Source: Gamarada debralockiae (taxonomy: Eukaryota; Ascomycota; Leotiomycetes; Helotiales; Hyphodiscaceae). Taken from it: 64,000 nucleotides of DNA. The DNA lies in the NCBI GenBank assembly GCA_002803225.1, contig NXFV01001258.1, forward strand, positions 1 to 64,000, given 5' to 3'. Position 1 is the first letter of the stretch. The number at the start of each line of letters is the position of its first letter. A program made the translations under genes and the position numbers. The notes under the pieces were generated by a model. It was not told the origin of the DNA. It saw nothing but the letters and a program-made list of their open reading frames with translations, and did not search any database. Shown here piece after piece: positions 45,196-58,104 of the stretch.

Positions 45196-48100
45196 TTATA
45201 TTGCGAGACGCGGGATTCTTGGTGCCATGTGGGAATGAGTGCATAGGGTGGGATTGTATATCTAACGCATAGATTTGGAGCGAATATTAAGAGATGATTG
45301 TGGTTGTCATCTACCTATTCAACACGATCATGATATTGCAGCTCTTCCGTGAAACTTACGAAATGCATAAGATGCAGCCTTTCATTTGATAGTCGATTGC
45401 AGTTCTGTTCCTTTAAATACTTGGAACTTCGTAAGCAGAAATTAGAAACCCTTCTGAAGACGACGATTCCGACGATGCCATTGGCAGCGTCTCGGTGGTG
45501 AGCCAGCGCAAACCCAAGTACCTCACTACATTCACAAGATCATCAACTACACCTTCCACGACCCCAGCCCAAGTATCGAACCCACCCATAATGCCCGGAC
45601 ATCCTGTAGCCCCCACTATTAGGGACTCCAATAATGCCGTTGCTAGATACTTCTTGAACGGAATGGAGTATAATGGTACAGCCGTACTTTACGTCCCTTC
45701 ATTCGATAATGAGCAGTTCAAAGATTCACTAGAATCCCTACTACCGTAACCTGAAGTCTGCAGAAGCCTGCAGCATGATTCCGTCCCTGGTTGTGCATTT
45801 CACGCAAGACATATGCCCTTAACAACAACAGCTAACGTGACGGCGAGAATTCTCTCGGCGCCGAGAAACAAACAAATTATTTTCAGAGCTCATCCTGGGA
45901 AGAAACCGAAACACCTTTCAAAGTAGAAGATAATAGTCCGCAAGTTGCAACGGCTTGGTGAGAATAGAAATTACACATCCTGGAACATCTCGTTACGTGA
46001 CCTCGAGTCTACCCGCAGCGCGATCGGTTGCTTGCTATTATACATTACTCTCTAGCGACGAGGCAAGAGATTGCTCGGAGAGACTTGATAGCTCCGTGGA
46101 AAAGTTTCCCGCCAGATAACTTTGGAGAGAGCGGAGGCGCGTCAAATCCGAGGCTGTCAAGTTGCACACGGTCCGATCTCTCTGGCGAGTATGTTGAACT
46201 TGAGGCTCTTGTTGTAGCAACTGATCTCATCTTTTCATGCCAGAAGCAGCATGGCAGACCGATACGGAGCCCAAATCCAACACTAAGGAAGTCTTTATTC
46301 GTGGCCCCGATATTTCATTACTGCACAATCACAATTCAATGAGCTCAAAGTCTATAAATTAAACCTGCAGATCCAAGAACGTACTCTCATGCTCACGTAC
46401 GATTCCGATATCTTTTTCCTATTGGTGTCCGCGTGCGGACGTCAAAAGACAAATCTTCGTACAGTTCCATGGGCTCGTCCACCGCCGGCCTTGAGCCAGC
46501 AGAAGTCTGCGGAAGGGTTGCGCCTGAAATGGGCGGGTTCATTTAAGGAAGGGGGATTCAAGAACGACAATAGATACGATAGCGGTAGTGATGTCGACGA
46601 CGAGACATCAAGGTTAAGTTCGTCGATAGAGAGTGGAGTTCAACCCCTAATGAAAAACTGGATTGGTGAGAGGGTTTGCTGAGCTGAATGGGAGAGAATC
46701 AGCGGTGTGCCTCGTCTTCATCGACATCTCCATCAAAGCGACCTGCGTGAATGCCAGAACCGGGAACCCACAGCTTGATCAGCCTTGTTCAACTCTGTGG
46801 TCTTGTTATTTTATAGAAAACCCCATCATAATTTGCAGGCTGTATTATACCTGATGTGTCGGTTTGGTATCAGCATCCTAATTCCCAATGGCCATGTGGT
46901 ATTTGGAAGCTTTCGACTCCGGAGACGTCCTTAGTATTTTGGCATTGGGCACGGTGGTGTGTGGGTTTGATTCTGAGAAAGGAAACCTTCCTAGGAACTC
47001 GAAAATTTTTGGTTGCAACTTTCCTCCAAACACGCTCTCAAAAATCCATGATACTCTGAGGCAAAACTCCCTCCGCCGCACAATTACTAACGGAAATTCG
47101 TTCAGATACGAAAGCAACTCAAGGTTTTCAATGCAGACTTCTTCTTCCATCACAACTGGCGAATTTTTTGAAGAGTTCCCGTATGTGGGTCTCATAGCTC
47201 ATCGATTCCTTTCTGGTACTCAACCGGAAGTTGGGGAGATCTCCGTAATCAGAAACGTCGGTCTTCCGGTCTTGGTCTCGTCTCGGCGTGTTCCCATTTG
47301 CTTACCTTGGACTATTCGGAATCGACGATGGCATCGAAAACGACGATGAGAGAGACATCGACGACGAATATGGGGATGTCTCAGTTGGCAGATTCTCAAC
47401 TGTAAATCAGTAAGTTTTTTGACCATCACGGGGCGGAAATGCAGAAGTTGCCGTGCGCTTTGCAGGGGCGTAAGGAGAAGTTGCCGTTCCTTTTCCATCA
47501 TAGACTGAGACACGACATCTGCTTGAGCCTTTTTGGACGCAGAATCCTGGTTAATGTTGCTCAGTCCGATATTTGGACTAGAAGCAACGTTCTCTTAAGG
47601 GGTTTCCTGCTACTTCCCGAACGACTTCGTCCAATCTTTATTCAGTCGGAACATATTGATGTGGAACTTTTCTGGTGGTTCTAAGCTAGAGGAGATGCGT
47701 ATAGTCGTATGGAGATACCGGGAGAGTGTCCTTCTTTAAATGCAGTACTACCAGCGAGAATCTTCTAATACCGATACGCAGAAATTCTTCAAAAACTTTC
47801 ATGGAAGATCCAAGCCGACTATACTCGCCGTCTGAATAGCGCAGAAAACACTCTTGAAAACCTTCCACCGCAGCGTCGAGTATCGAAACGCCCATACCTA
47901 TCTCCAGTCAAGCAAAAGCAAAGTCCATTTCGAATCATAGACGACAAAGTTGGCGGCGACAACGAGATTGACCTTGACAACGAGAAATACTCAAGCAGGT
48001 AAATTACAAGATTCGATCGCTGGGTTTGAACTTGATTCGGGTTGGTCATCAAACATGGAGAAAAGTGTCGAGGCATCAAACAATCTCCCGCCTCGTGGGT

Positions 48101-49302
48101 CTCGGTAGGAGACTTGTCGGGTGAACAAATCTATGACAAGATGTTTCGAAGATATCATGATATTCAGGGGAAGATGGTCGGCTTTAATACTGCTCAGAAT
48201 TAAAGTATGGATATGACTGTACCAAGGACTTTGACAAGTGACATGAATTCTTCGAAAACAGATTTCAAAGGAAACCCTTCTCTAAGGACCGACGTCCAAC
48301 CATGATCTTCGAGCGACTCTACTTATCTTAGCATTCTCATATTCGATTGCGAGTTGGAATAGGTAGGGGTTTTGTGCCTCCATGTTAAGACGAACTCTAT
48401 TATCCCGGCATCTCAGGAACTGTCTCGGTTTCAGGCTGGTTACTAATACTGATGAAACCAGCTGCTAGCAGAATTTCGTTGATGTAGTAGGAAAGGCATT
48501 CAAGAACTTCGTTGGCCTACTTGATCTGGCTACGCAGAAATTAAATATTTTGTCAGAGGTGGGGCAGGTGCGGCTGACCTGAGTGAAGAGAAGGAGGTGA
48601 AATGCCAGCTGGAGAGCTGAGACCACTGGAGTTACGGCATCAATCAACTTGAGCCATCCCATTCATCACCATCAACATGAATAGTTGAAAGGACAGCGAC
48701 ATTGAAAACGATGGCAATAATGATTGAACTTTAACAAGATCCAGAATGGTCTACAATCCTTCTGACTGGGCAATGCAGATAATCTTGGTCAGAGAAAGAT
48801 TTCCAAGGTCAAACGCGAATCTTGAGGCGCATAGGTTCTTTCTCTCGGAAGGAAGTGTGGCTTAAGAGTAGCGAGATTGAGTGCTTCTAATGGAAAGGGA
48901 GTTCGATAAATAGAACAGCTTGCCCCCGACGGCTTCGAGGCCGAGAAGGAAGCCATGGCAGCTCCAAAATGCAACTTCATCATTTCCAGACTTTCTTGAA
49001 TTCATATGGTAGGGAGCTTCTTCCGTCACTTCATTCTTCTCAATCATAAATTTGCTCATAGAAAAAAAAAAATACATATACCACCAAAGCAATAGAACAT
49101 ACCCAATTCTCCAATACCCAGCCGACTATTGAGGTCAAGTTCCGGCACTCCATGCTGATATCAAATACCATGATAACTTCAAAAGGGTTGTTTCCAATTC
49201 GAGAGGTAGAAAATCTTCAGAGAGGTAATCGTACTAAACGGAACCACGAGACAAACTCCAAACCCTACTTCATATTAACGTTGTGAACCCCTTTTCACTG
49301 TC
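45196..49302. other. Gene-poor 4.1-kb stretch
   Basis: No intact gene is recognisable. Protein-like fragments occur: an 85-codon plus frame at about 45450-45749 (open on the minus strand as well), frames at 46389-46682 and 46888-47349, and Asp/Asn-rich pieces near 46560-46620, 47320-47405, 47925-48000 and 48690-48725. The last four share an acidic D-x-D-I/V-[DE]-style pattern, which suggests diverged copies of one element or gene. No family match is evident. Confidence 0.35.
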
Positions 49303-50000
49303 ACGTGATACCAACCATACTTATCTTTCGACGTTTGTCTTCACATTTCCCAGAGCAGAGTCTGAACGTATTACAGCAAGAGAGTCATACTCAGTGTGTA
49401 GACTAATCTCGACAAGGACACGACTGATACTTCAGGCTCACAGTGAGGAGCTGGCCTTCTCCCATATGCTGCGGATATTGATCGAATGTTTGCTCTTGCA
49501 AGTTGAGGGCGACAGAGAGGTTTTATATCAATATCAGGGCTTATATCAGCGTCGCAGGGCTTACGACAGTCGGAGATGCACCCTTCTCTGTTTCTAGAGC
49601 AGAGTCTGAATGAACTGTAGCAAGGGGCATCAGTCCGAGTGTTCCTCTCCCTCACCAGAGCAGAGTCTAGATGAATCATAGCAAATGTGTCCAAACCTTT
49701 CTTGCCTTCACATACTTCCTCTACAACAGGTTCTTCGAACCTAGACTTCTTTCTCTGATAGTAAGAATACTACTTATGAGCCAACCTCGACAATGATATG
49801 ACCAAGAGTTCTGCCATTCTTATTTATAGTGGGGAGCGGGCCACCAGCCATATATTAGGAATACCAGTACTATTACGTTGGTTGGACCGTGCAAGTTGAG
49901 GACTCACTATTATCAACAATAGCTTTCTCTATATCACGTGATGCCACACATTCTTTTATCCTTGTCGTTGGGCTCAAGTTTTTCCGGACCAGAGTCTGAG
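49303..50000. repeat. Diverged tandem repeat block upstream of the ATPase-HET gene
   Basis: The box AGAGCAGAGTCTGAA recurs at about 49352-49366, 49596-49610, 49656-49669 (one variant) and 49990-49999 (partial). TCACGTGAT occurs at 49302-49310 and 49937-49945, each about 50 bases before such a box. CTCGACAA occurs near 49408 and 49786, and GCAAGTTGAGG near 49498 and 49891. The spacings (about 380-394 bases for several pairs) indicate old tandem copies of a longer unit. Confidence 0.7.
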
Positions 50001-50955
50001 TGAAGCCAATTTCAGCCCTCATATGACTAACAGATTGGTTCATGGCTGGGGACTGCCGCCATGGTGCAGTGAACCAAAAATTTCACTTCCTAAACGATCT
50101 CCTACAAATTGCATCAACTTATTGCTCATGGTGTGCTTTCTATGGCGCTCTCACCAGGTGAATTGGATTTTAATGGCTCTCCACTGTGACAGTTCTGGCG
50201 GAATGTCACCTGACTTCACGTGACTGAATATTCACTTGCGAGGCTAGGGATTCACTTGACGCGTCGACGCGCAGGGGAGCGCACTGGCGCGCCTTTTGCA
50301 TATATTAGTTGTGTGCACTCGTATAATCTTTCCTTCTCTCCTTAGCTTAGGGTTCTCGGAAAATACAGCACTTCTACGAAGAGTCTTCATTGCGTGACAC
50401 TCCATGTCAGATGAAATATTGGCCTATTTTAGCCTCCCTATTTGGGCCTAGCTTAGCCCCTTTTCTACGCGTATATAGCCCCTTTCGCACCTTACTTTTA
50501 CTCTGCAATCGAGTCTATTTTCCCCATCCAATACTCCATTTCGCAGAGTTGTCACATTGCGCACCAAGGCGGCAATAGTGATTGATTGTGCCAGCCTCAT
50601 TTTTGCCCAGACAAAATTGTTCCAGGAAATGCATGGATTATGCGACTGCCTGATAGAGATTTTGAGGCGTCCTGTCATTTTTCTTTTCCAAAACGGGGCG
50701 CAGTCAAACTTTTAGCGCATGGTTGTAGCCGCCGGAAAGCAAGTATAAGTAGAACTCCTCTCGGAACGTCGCAGCCCCCATTTTGAAGAGCGACCAAGCA
50801 ACCATTGCGAACGGGACGTATACCCTCTGCGATATGATGAAAGGATCCTACGAAGATACTCTCTCATCACCAATCGGTTTGTAGCTAGCTGCTCTCAACC
50901 CGGGTACCATCGCGCCTGAGGCATCTTTCCCCCACGGGCTCTACAATATTGCATC
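50001..50955. other. 5' flank of the ATPase-HET fusion gene
   Basis: No gene is recognised here. A GC-rich patch with several GCGC and CGCG steps lies near 50260-50300. The stretch leads directly to the ATG at 50956. Confidence 0.4.
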
Positions 50956-53900
50956 ATGGACATACCTTCGACAGAAACAATTGCGCAAGAGCACATTGCA
51001 CAAATCAGAAAGTCCAAGGGTCTTGACGGGCCCGACACGAATACGTCTGACTTGGAGGCTGCTCTGATCATGTGAGTATTTACACGGGACTGGGACCATA
51101 TGCCCATATGCAACTCATATTCATTGATATTTTTCCAGACTCTCCGAACAACTTTACCAGAAGTCGACTCATTTCTTGCTAGAACTGATTCAAAATGCCG
51201 ACGACAATACGTACAAAGTTCAGGAGCCTACGCTCAACCTCACCTACTCTCGTCGGACTTTACGTCTTGACTGCAATGAGATCGGGTTTGGGAAGAGAAA
51301 CGTTGAGGCCATTTGCAAGATTGGTCGAAGCACCAAAGCTGGCATAGGGAATGCGACAAGATACATTGGAGAAAAAGGAATTGGATTCAAATCTGTTTTC
51401 AAGGTTTCCGACGTAGTGTGGATCACTTCTGGACATTACTCTTTCAAATTCGACAAAAAGGAAACATTGGGAATGATTGCTCCAATTTGGGAGAAGTTTC
51501 CCCTTCCTCTCTTGCCAGGATACACGTCGATCCTCTTGCAATTATCGCATGATTATGAACCCGGAGAACTCATTACTGAGATCACATCCTTGGATCCAAG
51601 GCTTTTGATCTTTCTTCGAAAACTCAGACAAGTCAATCTCAAGAGCTTGGATCAAGGTGGGAAAGTCTGGAGAAGTACCTTGCGACGACATGACGTATCT
51701 TTTGGGGCGAATGGGGACAATGCTATAGAATTATGGCACAATGTAGCGTCCTACTCACTCAAGACCACAAGTTACCAAGTCAGTGGACTTCCGCCTGAGC
51801 CAAAACGACCAGGTTGCACGCATTCCGAGATTCTTTTGGCCTTTCCAATAACAAGGAGCGGTGAACCTTGGATTCAGTCCCAAAATGTGTATGCATTTCT
51901 GCCAATCCGCGATTATGGATTCAAGGTAAGAATTCCTGTTACTCGTGTTGCCCAAAGTCTGTGGATAGTAAGTGAGAAAAGGACCACTTAGTAGCGCGTC
52001 AATCACTTTTCTATCGAGGACTTCTAGGCAGCACAAGTACTCTAAAGTCGTTTAGACATTCTACTGACGTCTCTAGTTTCTACTTCAAGCCGATTTTCTA
52101 CTTATTGCCAGTCGTGAAGATATCGATACTTCTTCGCCATGGAACCAGAAATTGCTTGATGCTATTCCACAAGCGTTCCTTAACGCCGTAGAAGAGTGCA
52201 ATAAAGGTGATTTACGTCATACCTGGATGCGTTATCTACCAAGCAGGGCGCTGCTATCGGATTTTTTCGAGGGTCTCGAATCTTCTATACTAGAACTCTT
52301 GGCCAGAGCACCAGTAGTAGAGAACTTCGCGGGAAACCTTACACCACCGTCGGAGCTCAGGGTTGTCCCGGAAGACTTCAGGGATGAAAATGGCGTGCCG
52401 CTGATCTGTACTGGCCGAACATTATCCACTTACGTGTCACAAAACTATTCTACCGAGGACATTCTCGACCTCAACCGGATTGGAGTCCAGAATGTTTCGG
52501 CGGAAGAGTTTCTGACGGATCTAAAGCTTTTTATTCTCAAGAGCCAGCGAGCCTTCCAGGAAATGCCCAACGTCTGGCATTCACGTCTTGCAAATGCCCT
52601 GTCACGAATGATTTACGATGAGAACATCAAAGCCACCCTTTCTGAACTGGAGATTGTCCATCTACGCGATGGCAGGTGGGTGTCTCCAAGTCGGGAAAAT
52701 GTCTGTTTCTCGAATCCTTCTGATTTGATAACAGTACCGGGAGGGTTGGAGATCCATGAGATCCATCCAGAGGTAGCAAATAATCATTTCCAACGGTACC
52801 TACTTACCCTTCTAGGAGCGAAGAGCATCAACAAAGACCTCGTGTGCGATATCATTATTAGCATGCATGGAGACCGGGAATTCAACTCCAACGATCCATC
52901 AGTCGAACACTTGATAGCACACATAGTTTTCCTCTACCGTACAAATTGGAAGAACACTTACAACCACGACCTGTGGTTTGTTACAGAGTTCGGTTCAGTT
53001 CGCCGTGGATCCGAGCTATACTTGGATTTGGAGGAGTCCCAACCTTATTCCGCAACGGCCCTATTCAGGGAAAACAGAGAGAAATTTTCATTCCTTCACA
53101 GTAGCTACTTTGAAGACTTCTCATCTTCAGACTCAGATTGGACTTCCTGGCTCGTTAGAAATCTCCACGTAGCAGAGTATCCTCGACTCGTGGCTCATGC
53201 CACTGATCCCGAGCCAATATTGTCCCAGAATTTTCAATTCCTTCTTGACGCAGGTTTACAGAAGCAGATCCTGCTACTATTTAGGGACAATTGGGGTCAC
53301 TACGCTAAATGGATCCGCCCCGAAAACGATTCGACTGAGGGAACAGACCTGATCGAAAAGCTGTCCTCGATGCGGGTGCCTTGTTGTGGTGGAGGCGACG
53401 CACCACTGAATCGAACAATCCTACCTCTGGGCGATATAGCTCAGGGAAGTATGGATTCTATGTCGTTTCTCGACATACCAGAGCCAGAAGATGCTCGATG
53501 GAGATACTTGCGTCACTTCGGAGTTGTCGTTGAAATGGGCCCAAGTCCATTCATCCAATGCCTTCGGCAGCTGAAACTGTCTGGAACCTCTTTAGAGGAA
53601 GTCTCAGAGTTGTACAAGCAGATTCAAGGCCAATCCAGTCGCCATGGTGAAATTATAAGGCATTATCCTTTTCTCAACTGTCTATGCCAGAAAGTTGGTC
53701 AATTTGTAAGAAATTGACGGCCGTACCCCTGTAGACTTTGTATCAAGCTTCTGTATGCTTACATAGAATGTATGCTTGTGGCTCAACGCTTAATGTCGCT
53801 AATTGTTTCTATCATTGGATGAGAAACGTGGACATTGCTGCTTCAATTCACAGTTTGGTGATGGGAACAAGGTGTGAGCTGACTGAGTAAATGTAGAAGC

Positions 53901-56900
53901 ACCTTTCGAACTGAGAACCTGGTGTTCGTTCCTATGGCCGAACTGGGAAGCCAAGAAAACTGGACCGACATAAACATATGCGTCTGGGACGGCCCAAAGT
54001 GTCTTAGAAAAACACCCTGCTTGAAGGATTTCTACTCCGGGCACCATCAGTTGATTGAGTTCTTCTATGTCACGCTTGGGATCCCTAACGCTTCCTGGAA
54101 GACATTGATAGAAGAAGCTCAACATATTGAAGCGTCTGACAGCATCGAGTACATTTCACAAGTATTTTTCGCTCTCAGCACCACCCTGCAGAAGGACGAC
54201 GATACCCCTAAGGTTACTTATGATGACGACATTATTAAGATGCTTACTCGAGCCCGTATCTTTCCTATTGAGACCCAAATTAGTGGAATTAGTCCTTCTA
54301 CCTTCCATCACCTCTCTAGTGCTCAACAACGCGAGATATGGTTCATTGCTGATCGATTTCACTTGAGGCAGAGTTTCGAAGGCTTAGTGCCTTTGTTAGC
54401 CTTGGGTGTGGAAGACATTGAGAAGATTCGCCCTTTGATTAAGAAACTGAACATGGAACACCGATTGTTGTCAGAGGTAGCACAAGGGTTGCCAAAAGCG
54501 CTGGGCGCAAGCAGAGCATGTCCGAAATATACCAGTTTGCTTCGCGCGAAGTCAAGGTTTATTGCAAGGTACGTCTTCCGCAGCAATTTATGACAGGAGA
54601 TGGCGCAACCAGTATCTTTTCCAACCGAGGAGAGATAGATCTTCATCTTCGAAGTTGCTAATCTAAAGTCTAGAATTCTGCCAGACACGTTGATCAACAA
54701 ACAGTTGATAATGGCGCAGCTACGGAAGATAGAAGTATATAGCGCGGAGAAGGTGACTGTGGAGTGGTCGATAAAGCCAAACAGTTCTCATCATATGATT
54801 ATGGGTCGTTCAGATTCTGGTCGCGTTAAACTGACACTTGTAGGGAACGTACTTAAGGTTATTCTCAGAGAGAACGATGTCGATGCATCCCGGCCACCCC
54901 TGGAACTCCAAGAAGCGATGACAAAGTTTTGCGGAATTACGGACCCAGTACATGTTGCGATGCTCTACTGGATCCTGGCAGAACAAGACCTTAAGGAAAT
55001 TGATGATGTTCTCCAACGACGGGGAGTCCCTAACAACGTCCCAGAGTTTGACAGCTTGATCCGCAATTCAGTTATTGGTGAGACGTTAACATTCTCTGGT
55101 CTGGATGGGATGTCTGATGACACTGATGCCGATAATGCCCATGGACGACGGTATACCGGTCGAAAAGGGAAATACGGCCCGGAGTCATCCTCAAGTAAAC
55201 AGGAATCTTCAGATGCTGTGCATTCCTTCGTCGAAAGGTTCAATCTTGCAAATTCCTTTAAGAACAGGATTGCTCAATCCTGGCAGGATGCCGAACCAGA
55301 AACTATATTGTCTCATATATGCAGGTTGGAAAACATGGACCCTTTCTTGCTCTTGCCCCAAAAGAATGATGTATGGAGCCAACACATAAGAAGAGGTGGT
55401 GGATACCCGGATGACTTTGTGGGAATACTTTTCGACAATGGACAAGACACAACCCATAATAGCTACATCCCAAGCTGTGCTCAGACATTTCCAGCGATAG
55501 TTGCAGTTTCAGGCAAGGGCCACATCCATGTTAAGGTGTCAACAGCGGGGAAAGTGATGACTGATGAAGAGACACTATTTGCGGGCGAATTATATGTATG
55601 CCACGAACCTGATCAATGACTCTGTTTCTGACTTTCATCTCAATATAGTTCTCGAAACTACTGGAGAAACGCATGGGTCATTCTTATATACCAGCGTTTC
55701 ATTGGACAAGCCGCCTACGGGGGAAAGCCGGGCTTACACCATACAGGAGTAATGACAAGGCACGATCAGCATTCACCATTGAAGACAAATTTGGAAGCTT
55801 CACACAACTATTGGTCCGAAATGGATACAGGAAAGCCAGCTCATGGCTGTCATATCCTACCTACCATATTGAAGTCAACACGTCGGAGGAGGGACTTCTT
55901 TCGGCATTTTCGCTGAGTCCTTACCAAGTTAATAAAGTCAGTCTCTTCCATTTTATAAGCCGAGGCATTAGTGTATTTAATCTTTTATCTTTTATCAAGC
56001 TTTAAGGCTAATCGTGATGCAGGCTTGGAAATTCAATATGCAGATGCGATCAAATATCAATCCCAATGATGTTTTCGTACTTATCCGAATCTGTAATATT
56101 CGGACAGAACCTGAACTCACTCTTCTGGTAGACCCATGGCAACTGCACGCGGAAGGTGTGTTGTCCTTGACAGCAGAATCTCATTACATAGCAGAGTTTA
56201 TCGAACTACCTCCTACTATTCGCCTAGACTCGGTAGAGTTAAACCAACCCGGAAAGCAAGCGACTGAGAGGCGTTTTGGGGGGATTCTTCCAAGAAGAAG
56301 AAAGGTTTCTCAGAATCAAATTGTTACAAGGGAAGTTGATCCGGCATACTCGTACAAGCCACTCAACTTTGACGATGTCCGTCTTCTCGAGCTATTTCCT
56401 GGAACTGGAGACATGCCGATAAAGGGAGCCTTACATCGTACACCTTTGGAATGGGCTGGGAAATATTTTGCTTTGTCTTATGTTTGGGGTCCCGCTCTGA
56501 GGCCATTCGATATCCAGACTACCGATGGAAACATTCCCCTCACAGGTGCTTTGCATTCAGCCTTGAAACGACTTCGAGACAAGGTTGTTCCTATTTTACT
56601 TTGGGTGGATGCAGTATGCATTAATCAGGCCGATGATCACGAAAAGATTGTCCAAATACGGCTTCTGGGGAATGTTTTTCGGAAGGCAGAAAAAGTATTT
56701 GCCTGGGCTGGTGATGAGAAAGACAACAGTAATCTTGCGGTGGAAGCTCTGGTGCAGATACGGACGCTTGCTGTCAAACCAGACGAATGGCCTAAGAACT
56801 TGCCGCCCAAGCCATCTACTTGGACTGGAAATACCCCCGCTCCTGACGACACTATTTGGGCCGATATTGGCAAGTTTTTTGAACGCGACTTGTTCCAGCG

Positions 56901-58104
56901 TGTTTGGGTGGTTCAGGAACTTGTACTCGCTAGTAATGTCAGAATCCTTTGTGGAGACTGGGACGTGAGCTGGGATGACATCTTCGCGGCTCTCGAAACC
57001 TGTCTAAACAGCTCCACTGCCATGGGACATTCGAAGCCGCAGTCACGAAAGTTTGTCTCTCAAGCAAAGCCTGCCTATGCTCTTGCTTTGACGAGAAAGG
57101 TGTTCAAAGATCCAAGATTGTCCCAAAGATTTAATCTGTTGTCCCTGCTTGATATGTTCGCTCATACCGATGCCACGATAGAGCGTGACAAGCTCTTCGC
57201 TTTACTCGGGCTTGCCTCAGACGCGGAGAATGAGATCTTCGACCCAGATTATTATTCCCCTATTGAAGTGGTTATCCGCAGATATGCGAGCGAGTTCGTG
57301 CAGAGGGGTAATGCTATAGATCTACTATACAGAGCAGGAACTTCGAAAGCGTACGAATTTTGTTCTTGGATCCCAAAATGGACTGGGAGGGAGCCTTGCC
57401 GGACGATCTCCACGTGGCGTGGCGCAAAAGGCACCTTCTCGGCTGGGGGCACATCCCGTACGAAGGCTAGGCTCGACAAACATAGGTTGCAAGTCTTAGG
57501 TGCGAAGGTTGACGTTATTGCTGAACTCTCACCAACTACTACAAAGGAGCAGGATATCATATCAGTGGTCAACCTCATCCATGCATCAATCGACAAAATC
57601 AATAACTACCCAACGGGTGAGTCATGCAGGGAACTGAAGCTGAAAGTCCCGATTGGCAATGCCATGACCCCATGCACAGACGACATCGGAACCTTGGGAG
57701 AGATTATAATACAAGCCAAGGAAGCCAACCAAGCCTTCAACTGGGCAGAAGTGTATTCCGCCATCGCCTCAGTCCAAGAAATGGTGAACTTCCTAAGAAC
57801 ACCACGAGATGCTCGCGAGAAGAGCTGGAAATATTGGACCACGGCGGCCGCATTTGCCAAACGATTATCGAACGGCAGGTTTTGTACTACAGAAAGGGGA
57901 TATATTGGATTTGTTCCTTATGATGCCGAGCTTGGCGATGAGATATGCGTGGTTTACGGAGGGGTGGTTCCGCTTGTGTTAAGGAAGATTGTGGCGTCTG
58001 GGGAGGCGTACAAATTGATTGGGGAGTCGTATATTCATGGTATTATGTATGGTGAGGCACTTTTGTCTGGTGAGATCCAAGAGAAGAATTTCATTCTCGT
58101 TTGA
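50956..58104 (+). CDS. Sacsin/NO VEIN-type ATPase - NOV_C (DUF3883-like) - HET fusion protein
   Basis: Predicted 2158-residue protein. Seven exons: 50956..51071, 51139..51925, 52077..53705, 53916..54568, 54674..55595, 55649..55936 and 56023..58104. The N-terminus is a GHKL (HSP90/sacsin-like) ATPase: N-box ELIQNADDN (54-62), Asp83 in DCNEIGF, and YIGEKGIGFKSVF (114-126). A long middle region follows (about 300-1370; GFKFLLQADFLLIASRED at its start). The NO VEIN C-terminal-like domain (about 1375-1525) shows TYHIEVNTS, SLSPYQVNK and NDVFVLIR...LLVDPWQLH. The last exon then continues without a stop into a full HET domain: YFALSYVWG (about 1613-1621), LLWVDAVCINQADD, FQRVWVVQELVLASN and ERDKLFALLGLASDA. 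No ATG lies between the two modules, so a separate HET gene is unlikely. I infer an ATPase-regulated cell-death or non-self-recognition protein. The 53706-53915 intron is the weakest join. Confidence 0.82.

Noticed and set aside
45413..45749. Small gene on either strand near 45.5 kb
   Set aside because: Both strands are open here and neither has an ATG start with similarity; I could not choose, so no gene is called.
56014..58104. HET protein as its own gene starting in the last exon
   Set aside because: No ATG lies between the NOV_C tail and the HET core; the first Met after the NOV_C part (in GTGDMPIKG) is already inside the HET N-terminal block, and the frame is open back to a good acceptor at 56022.
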